Shown here: piece after piece, positions 54,801 to 64,000 of the stretch | How positions within the stretch are numbered: the first letter of the stretch is position 1 | How the letters are laid out: each line of letters begins with the position of its first letter | NCBI RefSeq assembly: GCF_023078275.1 | Contig: NC_062975.1 | Location: 25,857,085-25,921,084 of the forward strand | Length of the DNA stretch: 64,000 nucleotides | From: Leguminivora glycinivorella | Taxonomy: Eukaryota > Arthropoda > Insecta > Lepidoptera > Tortricidae | Direction: 5' to 3' | Notes under the pieces: generated by a model | Told to the model about the DNA's origin: nothing | Database searches by the model: none | The model's input: the letters and a program-made list of their open reading frames with translations, nothing else | Position numbers and translations under genes: made by a program

Positions 54801-57800
54801 ACATATACAACTATTTGGTCACTTCGTATTAGGGGCCGTTCAAGCATTAAGTAAGCACCTAAGCAGATTGATTACTATTATTTGCCCCCTATCCTCATCC
54901 TATGAAATCGTCGATTTCTATTCTATTCTAGGAATTCGTAACTCATGTTTATTTCAGAGGGCTTTCGTGTGAAAAACATTGAAATCGCAACCGAGCGCTT
55001 GATCATACCGTGTGTGGTATCAAATTAAAGGGCTTTGCGAGTAGTTTGCGAGTAGTTATATATCACATTATAGGACTTTTTCTACTTGGTCTAACAAAAT
55101 ATGAGAAAATGTCCAAAAGTGGTAATAATTGTACCGGTGAAGGCTCGTTTTCAAAAAATTGCCAAAAATAAATAATAGCAATTTATAATCACTAAGGCAT
55201 AACAGCAATTTAAGTAAACGTTGCAGATTCATTAAATACAAAAAATATTTCGATGTGATGTAGATTTTCAAAGAAATTGTCACTTAATTTTAAGTAATTT
55301 CTGAAAAAAATTGATTTCGTCTTAGCCTCGTTTACTCTTTTTTAAAACCTTATAATAAAGATGTAGTCTGAGAAGTTTGTAGTACAGGGTATACGAATTA
55401 TAAATTTACCTGTTTTAGTAATCAAAATTGTCCAAATTTTACAAATAAGATCGACTAATTCAGCTCTATACGTGAGTTTTTCTAAACGTGCTTTAGAGAA
55501 AAATTCATAATTAATTTAGTGACTTGGTTTTCAAAAATCCAGTCTTATAAAAATCAAGATAATAAGATGCTCTAACGGAAATTTGAATTAAATAAATCTA
55601 TTGGATAACGGAAAGTGTAGTATTTCACCGACTAAAACTATCAATTTTACATTATTTTGACGTTTTTTTTAAAGCAGCCTTAAAACACTCCCATGTTGTG
55701 TCTCTTGTAGCGTAATGTACTACTGCTGCAAAGTTGTTCAGCTTCCATGTATAATAAACAAATCTTATTTATGTACAAGATAATTGTATTTATTTTGCGC
55801 TGGTAGCCTAGCGGTGAGTGCGTGCGACTTTCGTTCCGGAGGTCGCGGGTTCGAACCCCGACTCGCACCAATGAGTTTTTCGGAACTTATGTGCGAAATG
55901 TCATTTGATATTTGCCAGTCGCTGTGAAGGAAAACATCGTGAGGAAACCGGACTAATTCCAATAAGGTCTAGTTACCCTTCGGGTTGGAAGGTCAGATGG
56001 CAGTCGCTTTTGGTAAAACTAGTGCCTACGCCAAATCTTGGGATTAGTTGTCAAAAGCGGACCCCAGGCTCAAGCGCGGATCCAGCTTCGTGCCCAGGGG
56101 GGGGGGAGGGGGGGTCACGTGGTAAAGACCAGGGACCCCAGGGGGGGGTCACGTGGTCTATTTGTATGGCCAACTTAGGCTCCAGGGGGGGGGGGTCATG
56201 AGCCCCCCCTGGATCCGCGCATGCCCAGGCTCCCATGAGCCGTGGCAGATGCCGGGATAACGCAAGGAGGATGATTATGATGATTAATTGTATTTATTTT
56301 CTAGGACCGAGACTTGGCAGGTGAGCTCAAAGATGTTTGGCTTGCTGTACAGAACAAGAGGGAAAGGGAAAAAGGCAGCCAGGATGTCATGTACAAGGTT
56401 AGTATTTTGCCAATTCATACTGTACTAGCTTCTGCCCGCGGCTTCGCTCGTGTTAAATTCTAAAATTTCGGAGTGCTCCATACAAACTTCCACCCCCCCC
56501 TTTTAGGGCAGTGGGGTAGTAAGAGAAAGAATGATTTAATTAAAAAAAAACCTTTTCTCAAACATGCAATGAAATATTGTCTTTACGTTCCTTAAAATGG
56601 GCTGGGAAGTATCGCTTTTTGGGCGCAACAACTCGAGAGGACTGTAAAGGGATTTCATATTATTTTTTAGGCCTAGGCCTGCAAAGTAACTTTTTTTTAA
56701 AAAATATTGTCCTTTAGAGCATTTTTTTTTATTTCATTGTATGTTTGAGAAAAGCACTATACATGCCTCGGCGTGAAAACGGATTCCCGGTCTCGTATCC
56801 CTATCCGGCCTCGCTCGCACGCTCGCTCGGCCGTATATACCCACTTAGCCGGAAATCCTCATTTTCCCGGCCTCTGATGTAATGTACTATATTGCTAGTG
56901 TTACATTTATGCGTTTACTTATACGTTCAGTTTTACGTGCGCCTGAACTAGGAAAAGAATCCTGCACCGCATAGCATTCGCATTTACAATAAATAGTGCG
57001 AAAAAGACGGCTTGACGTTTTACCGTTTATGACGCGACCATGATTGCTTGCCTGTATCTTGGGCAAAGACATAATGCCCTAGTTTACAACACAATTTAAT
57101 GTAATGCTTTGCCCAAAGGTTGACTGGTAGAGAATGCCTCATGACATTAAGTTCGCCTTTTGTACATTAAGTTGTTCTTTTGTGCAATAAAGTTTTAAAT
57201 AATGTTTATTCATAACAAGCTGAGGTGGTGGCTGGTGGCCTAGCGGTAAGAGCGTGTGACTTTCAATACGGTGGTCGCGGTTCGATCCCCGGCTCGTACC
57301 GATGAGTTGTTCGGGACTTATGTGCGAAATGTCGTTTTGATATTTGCCAGTCGTATCTCGGTGAAGGGAAACATCGTGAGGAAACTGGACTAATCCCAAT
57401 AAGGCTTAGTTACCCTTCGGGTTGGAAGGTCAGATGGTAGTCGCTTTCGTAAAATTAGTACCTACGCCAAAGCTTAGGATTAGTTGTCAAAGCGGACCCC
57501 AGGCTCCCATGAGCCGTGGCAAATGCCGGGATAACGCAAGGATGATGATGTTTATTCATAACTTTTATAATTAAAGTTTTAAATATAATTTTATATTATT
57601 TTCAGGTTTACGACATCGACGGTATAGGCGGCGAGGAATCCGAAGATTCACACGACCAAAGCAAGAAGGCAGTGAAATCCTCCAAACAGATACTGCTCAA
57701 CGCCGGGCAGAAGTCGGAGTTCGACTCCGGCATGAACAACTGCCAGATCAACCAGAGCCATGTCAATAATACTGACAACACTACGTATTGTACCCCAGGT

Positions 57801-58875
57801 ATCAATTAATTTAGTATTTTGATGAACAGCCCTAAGCAAGCCACAAAACTACTTTCACCTAACACAGCAAAGGGGAATGTACAAGTTTCTAATGGGGTGG
57901 CAACGCGCATGTGACACTCTTTGAGTTGCAGACGTCCATAGGTTACGGTGATCGCTTTCCATCAGGCGAGCCGTACGCTTGTTTGCCACCGACGTAGTAT
58001 AAAAAAAAACCTTTCGCTAAGGATCTTGTTTGCCAAACTTTGTTGGCACTCACATTAAGGTGGGTGGATCTCCTTCTTGAGATTTGCTTGAAGGTCTGGA
58101 GTACAGGATTCTACATAAATAAGTGGAAAAATGTGTCCTCTTTTGTGAATGTCACTGTTCGCTTAACCTTTGACCACTTTCTACCCATCGAGTCCTCAAA
58201 AATAATCCTAAACTTTAAATAGTACATTCCGATACAAGTGCGGAAAGGAAGACTAAACGAGTGGTGATAAATTAAAACACGACCGAATTACCGGTTTAAA
58301 TCGACACGAGTTACGAATTTCCTTTTCGCACGTGTATTTGTACGACGTTTTTCAGTACAGATGGCCCTCCGAAGTTTCGATCTGACAAGAAATCAACCAC
58401 TTCTCACACTACTGCTTAAAAAAAGCACCATCTGAGCTGAAAAGTATGTTTTATCATCACACTTATAAATTTACTCACTATTTCAGTATACGGACAAATA
58501 GTTTCAAGCAGAGAAAACCACAATCAAATCAACGACATACAGCAAAAACTCTCATCCAACGACACAAAACCATCTACATCGTTCCGGAAAGACTGGAACA
58601 CGGTCCACGGGAAGACTCCGGAAGGCTGGGACGAGTTCTCTAAACGGAACATATCCACTATCAAGAGCGGAGAAGAAACGAAGAAACCGGAGAAGAAAGC
58701 CAACGGGAAGCCACACTATGACTTCTTCCCTGTGTTCGACAATAAGGAAGAGTCTCCGGAGAACTCTGAGGTAAGTGAGGACATTATAGACTCAATGCAG
58801 AAATTAGTTCTGCGTTCGACTGATAAACAAATTTGTGATAATAATACAAGTGCTCTGAGCTCTTTGAGCTCGTAG
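51807..58875 (+). CDS. PIH1-domain protein, six exons, 364 aa
   Basis: Exons are 51,807-52,025, 53,824-53,934, 54,686-54,775, 56,305-56,397, 57,606-57,798 and 58,487-58,875 (TAG). All junctions are GT..AG and in phase. The N-terminal half matches a PIH1 domain: CIQDT..EKLFINV (residues about 34-49), DPIPLYGGM, FAVMVNPDILK and NPTILKDRDL. PIH1 proteins are co-chaperone adaptors of R2TP-like complexes that work with HSP90 in assembling snoRNPs, kinases or axonemal dyneins; which branch applies here is not clear. The C-terminal half is polar and Lys/Glu-rich, with no CS domain that I can recognise. A donor-like GAG/GTAAGT at 58,771 could extend the gene to unseen exons, but the frame stays open through it for 34 more codons to the TAG. 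AATAAA lies at 59,232. Confidence 0.8.
52244..52600 (+). other. Fragment resembling the 3' end of an unknown coding element
   Basis: In PIH1 intron 1, a frame ends with a Gly-rich TFGPGTTRAGPS and TAG at 52,454-52,456. About 130 bases of GT-rich sequence and an AATAAA at about 52,590 follow. It could be the end of a retroelement, a processed copy of another gene, or an alternative terminal exon. I do not recognise it. Confidence 0.25.
52672..53262. mobile_element. MITE family A, copy 3, split by a second element
   Basis: The outer parts (CACATTATCGGATCCAATAT.. and ..ATCCGATATCAGATTGGATA) match copies 1 and 2. They are separated by the 461-bp element at 52,719-53,179. Confidence 0.85.
52719..53179. 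mobile_element. 461-bp element with CCTCCTAAGG ends, nested in MITE A
   Basis: It begins CCTCCTAAGG and ends CCTTAGGAGG, a perfect 10-bp terminal inverted repeat. It is flanked on both sides by ATAG (52,715-52,718 and 53,180-53,183), which reads as a 4-bp target duplication. It has no open frame of note. Confidence 0.8.
53534..53770 (-). pseudogene. LINE C-terminal fragment in PIH1 intron 1
   Basis: On the minus strand, parts read as RLRWYGHVV and, in a neighbouring frame, KPKTRWRDVVLKDM followed by a charged stretch ending TMWDH. These are the typical last residues of RTE- or Ingi-like LINE proteins. The reading is interrupted by a stop and frame changes, so this is a dead fragment. Confidence 0.7.
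54025..54354 (+). repeat. tRNA-derived SINE, family 2, in PIH1 intron 2
   Basis: It starts GCGCTGGTAGCCTAGCGGTA and ends ACGCAAGGAGGATGATGA. A perfect 15-bp target duplication AACAGTCAAATAATA flanks it (54,025-54,039 and 54,340-54,354). The head has lost the B-box stretch (GGTCGCGGGTTCGAACCCC in the 55,797 copy). Confidence 0.9.
55781..56300 (+). repeat. SINE family 2 in PIH1 intron 3, abutting the splice acceptor
   Basis: The full head includes B box GGTTCGAACCC. The target duplication TAATTGTATTTATTTT lies at 55,781-55,796 and 56,285-56,300, 16 bp and perfect. The right copy is followed directly by CTAG and PIH1 exon 4 at 56,305. The SINE itself is interrupted by a 152-bp GC-rich element at 56,072-56,223. 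Confidence 0.9.
56072..56223. mobile_element. G-run-rich 152-bp element nested in the SINE
   Basis: Inverted ends share GCGCGGATCCAG. A 9-bp duplication CCCAGGCTC flanks it (56,063-56,071 and 56,224-56,232). It contains several runs of 7-12 G's and two GGGGGGGTCACGTGGT repeats. It is non-coding and probably a MITE of unknown superfamily. Confidence 0.85.
56421..56890 (+). repeat. Common repeats in PIH1 intron 4
   Basis: TACTAGCTTCTGCCCGCGGC at about 56,420 is the start phrase of a very widespread insect repeat (from memory). A second GC-rich repeat (CGGCCTCGCTCGCACGCTCG) follows at about 56,760-56,880. Confidence 0.5.
57202..57562 (+). repeat. SINE family 2 in PIH1 intron 4
   Basis: Head GGTGGCCTAGCGGTAAGAGC with B box GGTTCGATCCC and the tail ATAACGCAAGGATGATG. 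A perfect 15-bp duplication ATGTTTATTCATAAC flanks it (57,202-57,216 and 57,548-57,562). Confidence 0.9.
57868..58012 (+). repeat. Interspersed repeat H, copy 2
   Basis: It matches 29,600-29,730 almost base for base (GGGGTGGCAACGCGCATGTG, GCCACCGACGTAGTATAAAA). It lies in PIH1 intron 5. Confidence 0.8.
58225..58440. repeat. Interspersed repeat C, copy 2
   Basis: Matches 4,115-4,352 in the same orientation. It ends about 45 bases before PIH1 exon 6. Confidence 0.7.
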
Positions 58876-60945
58876 TTCGCTTTTAGGCTTGTTGGGAACT
58901 AGTCAGGTTCAATGTAACGTAGCTAACAAACGTCCGTACCGTGACCTTGGACTATTTTCACGTACGAGCGAGAAACAAATAACTCTCTCGTCTAGGATAG
59001 TATGAGGATGACCTTTGCGGTGCGGTCATGTGTTAACACTATAATTGTAACTGATTATTTGTACGTTTTTATATCCGAGATATTATATTACGCTTTGATT
59101 GGTCAATTTACGTATAGGCTGTGAGCCGGGTTGAATGTGAAATTAATATGGTCGTTATTTGAGAATTTCAACTGATTTTCATGAAGATTCATCTTCTTAA
59201 CCACACAGGTGATGAAATCGGGACTTCGTGCAATAAAATAACTGATAGATGCTTCTTGGCTTTTATGTTGTAGTTAAATTACTTATTTCCACCCTTAAAT
59301 ATACAGGCTTATGATATTATTTATTCGCAATCGGGATGTGATAGTTATTTTTTTAACCCACCAACAGAGCGACTGCTGACATCCAGGAGGGTTGATTACA
59401 CATCGTCCTTAACAAGTGCACGGTATGCAATAAGCAAATAACCAAACGATATTAGCACTGGCCTGCGGTCTATACGTTTTATATCAGTTTATAAAAGCTT
59501 GTCAGATGTATTGCCAAAATTGTTATCATATTATCTGGGATATAAAAATGGACTTTTTGCCTTATGCAGTCAAATAAAGTAACGAATGATCAGTTAATGT
59601 AACGGTTGTATGTCTAGCGAATTGTCAGTTTTACTGACAATATTGAAATCTTACCACAATACTAATATTCTAAGTACTCTAACTCAGGGTTTCTTGACAT
59701 TTTTGGAATAGGAATGTGTCTACTTTTCAATGTTGTCAGTGAAACTTAACTTTAGAAATCGATGCAGTTTTGATTTGCATTTACTCCTGAAATTGTAACG
59801 AATGAAACTCGAACAAATACAAGAGAAATCTCATTGTTAAGAAAATTTTGTATGAATGTGAGTGAAAATTAATTTACATAGTTCTCTGTTGGTGTATGAC
59901 ATCGAGTTTAACACTGAACTATTTAAATGTATTTTCGTCATTTCTATTGGAGGGTTTTCACAGAAATCTTAGACTTAAAATGAAATGACCAATTCTAAAA
60001 CAAAAGTTGACTTTCACATCTAGGAATTAAATATAAACATTAGTCTAAATGATAAGCAAGCACTAGAATCTGAAATCCTTAACGAAATTGATGATAACAG
60101 ATTAATTTTGATAGTAACAATTACTCAAAAATTCGAAATGACGACCGAAAAAGGCCAATAATTTACGGTTCTCTTTTTAATGTCGTAAAAAATGAATTAA
60201 TAGAACTCATACTCATATAAGCACTATCCTTTTTCTGTGACTACCCTCAGTACCCAGTATTGTGTGAGCTTTGTGTGTGCGAGATATTGGTGAATTTGTA
60301 CATTGCTATGTTTATCATTGTTGCCAAGTTTTTGAATATTTAAATATTAATATGGCAAGCTCATTCGGTAATAACTGTTTCGTTGTGTCGGAGGAATGGA
60401 TTAAATAGTTTTTGCAAATATTATAATCAATAATGTCTTCGTGTATTTAGCCCAAAGTTGGGTAGAACAAGTTCCAAAGTTTTTGAAACTAGTTTTATCC
60501 ATCATTTCGTTTTTCTTAGAATAGCTTAGGATATTTTCTCATCTGTAGAATTTCCGGGTTCAAATCTTAAAAACTACCATGAACATTAAAACTACCACAA
60601 AATAATACATTTTATTTAAAATAGATAATTACTTTGATAAGTATCACTTTCTTCTCAATTTCCTGTTCATAGTTCGTACTATACAATACTTACATGTAAA
60701 CTCATGATGCTTACACCATATACTTCTCCAAACATGACCTTGAACAAAGTCCATACAATCTCCAAGGTTTTTTTTGCTTAAACCTTTAAGCATGCCTTAA
60801 AGTCCTATTAAATTCATTCCCCGACACCCCTTTGATCTCAGCTCGCATTTTAACTTAGTCCTACAGCCTGTCCAACACTGCCAGACGATGCTTCTACAGG
60901 CAGACTGATTTAAAGTCAATATACTGCGTAATACATTCACTGTGT
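58876..60945. other. 3' flank of the PIH1 gene, no further gene seen
   Basis: AATAAA at 59,232-59,237 is a plausible polyadenylation signal. The rest is AT-rich with no frame above background. A further exon of the PIH1 gene cannot be excluded, but I could not recognise one. Confidence 0.4.
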
Positions 60946-60949
60946 ATAA

Positions 60950-61175
60950 ATCGTTCTCCCTAAGGAGTTATGAAATTTCTAGTACCGTATTTTAACTTTT
61001 CTGAAATCTTTTAACATATTTTTTAAAATTGGAAGTGTTATGACAAACATTGTGTGTAACTTGGGGCGTAAGAATATTGCAAACTCGAGTCTTTAAATCG
61101 CTCTGGCAAGCCGTTGAGATGTAACTCTCGTTTGCAATATTTAATTTCATTTTACGTTACACAATGTACTATTTA
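60950..61175. repeat. Interspersed repeat B, copy 3
   Basis: Contains ATCGTTCTCCCTAAGGAGTT, CAAACATTGTGTGTAAC, CTTTAAATCGCTCTGGCAAG and ends TTACACAATGTACTATT. It matches copies at 24,283 and 46,171. Confidence 0.75.
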
Positions 61176-61394
61176 AATAGGTACAGTCAGCCAAAAAAGA
61201 GGTTTATCACTTCTCAACCTTAAGTGGTAAACCACTTTCTTGGATGACCGTACATGTCATGTACAGTGAATGTATTACTCCTTTGAAAATTTTCTTCGAC
61301 AAACATCACAAATAGACGGTCAACCAAATCTTGGCACTAAAAAAAGGCGTAAAATTCAAATTTTCTATGAGAATTAAACCATCGCCCCTACATT

Positions 61395-61690
61395 TTTTAT
61401 TTTTATTTTTTATTATAAATGGGCTTACTCTTGACCACAGACTAGCCAAAGGCAAAGACGTGGCCTACATTTACAGTCATTTTTAAGTGTTATGGGTCGT
61501 CGATGATTCCACCAATGTCATGGTTACGAAGGCGCATGTTTCATGAAGACAATTGGCCGCTGAGCCTTACATTTTTGACTGGAAGAGATCCCATTAAGGG
61601 ATAAGTCCGCCTACATTGTATATTACTGACTCTGTAACTGTGTCTCTTTTGTTTCCTTTATGTACAATAAAAAATTTGTTTGACCGTCTA
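61395..61690 (+). repeat. Retroelement 3' end fragment
   Basis: The phrase AGAGATCCCATTAAGGGATA, followed by CCGCCTACATTGTA and TGTACAATAAAAAATTTG, is a typical end of a common lepidopteran retroposon (from memory). The upstream part is unrecognised. Confidence 0.5.
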
Positions 61691-61717
61691 TACCTTACTG
61701 TTAAGTATACATTTTAA

Positions 61718-62149
61718 CATAGAGGAAATAAGTAAGGGAAGAGTTGTAACTCCATACATCAGTAAATGCGAGTTATTTGTAGTGACATCTATCGTCATTC
61801 ACTCGTCAATCACGCGCCAACTAGCGTAAATTATCAGTACTGCTACTCGACACTAGGTGCCGACAGTGTTGCGTCTGCCAAAAATGTAATATTAAAACAG
61901 TTTACACCTTATATTATAAGCTGAAGTAATTGAAAGCAAAGTACTGATTAATACTATTGTAATATTAGCTAAAAATTGTTGAGCAATAGACTTTTTGTTC
62001 GTCGTGACGTCTATTGACAAGTAGCAGTACTGATAATTTACGCTAGTTGGCGCGTGATTGACGAGTGAATGACGATAGATGTCACTACAAATAACTCGCA
62101 TTTACTGATGTATGGAGTTACAACTCTTCCCTTACTTATTTCCTCTATG
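61718..62149. mobile_element. Foldback MITE with 130-bp arms
   Basis: Arms at 61,718-61,847 and 62,020-62,149 are essentially perfect reverse complements (outer CATAGAGGAAATAAGTAAGG). The spacer is about 170 bases. It is non-coding. Confidence 0.9.
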
Positions 62150-62733
62150 ATTTTAAAAAGAAATCAGTCTGCCACTATCTACAATATCTACACCTTTCTA
62201 CCTAATGTTAACTTAGTTAGAATTTTGTAACATTTGTATTTCAAGCGCAGAACAAAATATATCATAGCGTAGATTTTATATGGTTGTTTAGTCCGTAATT
62301 CTAATTTATCTATTTTATACCAGTCTTATGTGCAATCTTGACATCACATGTATTTGTAATTTAAGAGTGAGTTTCAGTATTGAAAAATGCAATATCGTAT
62401 ATATTTTACACCCTGGCAGAAAAGAGTAAAAATTAATAACGGCGCCACCCCGTTTTGCATGTGGCAACTTTTATTCACTTTTGTATGAGAACAGTTAGTG
62501 TTGCTATGATAAAAAAACTACAACTAGTTCAATTTCTACTCTTGTCAGGCTGTACGTGTACAAGTGACTCATAGTATATTTGTGACGTTCTTGGAAAGGT
62601 ACCAACTTAGCTGACTCGAAATCAAAAGGCAAGTTGTCAAACCAATCCATTGCTCATCTTTATTCTTATTATGACCTTGAAAGTGTGACAGAGAAGTATT
62701 ATGACTCTTTTTCACAGCTGTTAGCCCCACATC

Positions 62734-62822
62734 TAGCGTCTGGCGAACGTAGCGTCGGGCCAACTGTATGGCAAAGCCTGACGCCGCGTCGTTTTCCATA
62801 CAGTTGGCCCGACGCTACGCTC
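62734..62822. mobile_element. Small foldback MITE
   Basis: AGCGTCGGGCCAACTGTATG and its reverse complement flank a short loop (GGCAAAGCCTGACGCC..). Overlapping frames on both strands are by-products of the palindrome. Confidence 0.8.
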
Positions 62823-64000
62823 GCGAGACTAGAGGTCACTTTTTATGAAAAAGCCAATCAGTGTTGCTAGTTTTAAAAAAATCTGTATTTTTAATTTTTA
62901 CGCTTTAATACATTAGATCAAAATTTTAAGACTACATTTTTTTATTGTGTTCTTGGTGCTGTAATGGCAATTTAGTTTTTAAATAAAATTTTATTATATT
63001 TTAGAATCTGACAGTTACTGAGAAATATTGTAATTAATATATAACCTGTATGACAGCTATTTTAAGTTGGGTTTTATTCATTTATTTCTGTATTAATGTA
63101 TTTGTACCGAGCCATAGAATTTTTGGTCGTTTGGCCAATGACGTAATTCCACAGAAACAACATAACGTTTACCTCATTGGCTGAATAACCAACATTATTT
63201 TTTTTTCAAATCCATAGAAAATAAATTGTAAATGCACTTTATAGACCATGTTTTAAAAATATCGACATTTTATAGCAGTTAGAGACCGTTCTTTTTATAG
63301 AAATTTGATGAATTACTACCAGAAATGTATGTGATTATAATATTCGACATTAAATTAAATACATAATGTTTAGAAATGAAGTCCTGTTTGCAAGAGTTTT
63401 TAAATTAATTGGCATTGTGTTAGTATTGATAAACACTATAAATTGCTTGTAAATTCAGATAAATAATCTCTAAAGGTTATGTATTTAATGTACAATCAAC
63501 CTATTTGAATATGGCCATTTGTGGAACCTTTTCACAGTAAAGGTAGAAGGAACTTCTATGGCAAATAAAGCACAGGTATTAATATGACAAGGTTCTAGCA
63601 GGGCCTGGGATTGAAATTTGTTGATCGTAAGTAGCTAAATATACTGTAATATTTAGTTGCTATCTGTGATATTAAAATCACAATAAATGCTACTGACGCA
63701 TTTAAAAATATTTCTCATAATATGAGACAAAATCACTGAAAATAAATCAAAAAAATCACTGAAATATTATTTCAGTGATTTTATGAAATAGTATTACAAA
63801 TTTAATGTAAGCTGGCAACACAGATGCGACTGACTTTTGCTTGTGACAATGATTAACGGACTTTTGATCGGTGTTGCTAGTTGTCTTCTGAAATTGTAAT
63901 CAAAAGCTTTATAAAATTGAACTCGGTAACTGGAAGTTGAACAAAATAAATTAAATTACCTGGCTACACTTGACGCAGTGTTGCCTTATTATTGTTTTTA
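62823..64000. other. No gene seen
   Basis: AT-rich DNA. A perfect 14-bp-stem hairpin (AAAATCACTGAAAT and reverse complement) lies at about 63,752-63,783. No exon, RNA gene or named repeat was found. Confidence 0.4.

Noticed and set aside
62569..62870. Overlapping opposite-strand genes near the right end
   Set aside because: Both frames cross the small palindromic MITE at 62,734-62,822, which mirrors any open frame onto the other strand.

Overview
This window looks like nuclear DNA of a moth or butterfly (Lepidoptera). It is AT-rich and intron-rich, with canonical GT..AG introns, and it is packed with tRNA-derived SINEs, foldback MITEs and decayed LINE pieces. No bacterial or organellar organisation is visible. 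The clearest host genes are an insect odorant receptor gene with a duplicated first exon, a small THAP zinc-finger protein gene and a PIH1-domain protein gene. A fourth gene is represented only by a signal-peptide exon. The Lepidoptera call rests on repeat style and the odorant receptor structure; I could not run a search.

Layout. 1-27,000 is mostly repeats: SINEs, foldback elements, a 3-copy tandem repeat at 10,870-11,375 and a 5'-truncated LINE at 21,633-22,560. Two weak CpG-rich exon candidates lie on the minus strand near 17-18 kb. 27,197-27,600 holds the promoter-like region and first coding exon of a minus-strand secreted protein. 28,542-30,221 is a complete three-exon THAP gene on the minus strand. 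31,800-46,457 is the odorant receptor locus: two tandem copies of the 794-nt first exon (32,183 and 34,251) stand in front of one set of downstream exons. Its last intron carries a 6.9-kb foldback element (39,236-46,167) with tandemly repeated arms, hairpin-rich GC DNA and two opposing LINE fragments.

47,526-51,165 is a second, 3.6-kb long-inverted-repeat element that contains a broken THAP-like domain. 51,807-58,875 is the PIH1-domain gene (six exons, 364 codons). Three same-strand SINE copies with perfect 15-16 bp target duplications sit in its introns, one almost touching a splice acceptor. 58,876-64,000 holds only repeats and two foldback MITEs as far as I can see.

The genes do not form a pathway. 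The receptor would act in chemosensory neuron membranes, the THAP protein probably binds DNA, and the PIH1 protein belongs to a co-chaperone family tied to HSP90/R2TP and dynein assembly. The window's main biological interest is receptor exon duplication and exchange, and the nesting of mobile elements around living exons.
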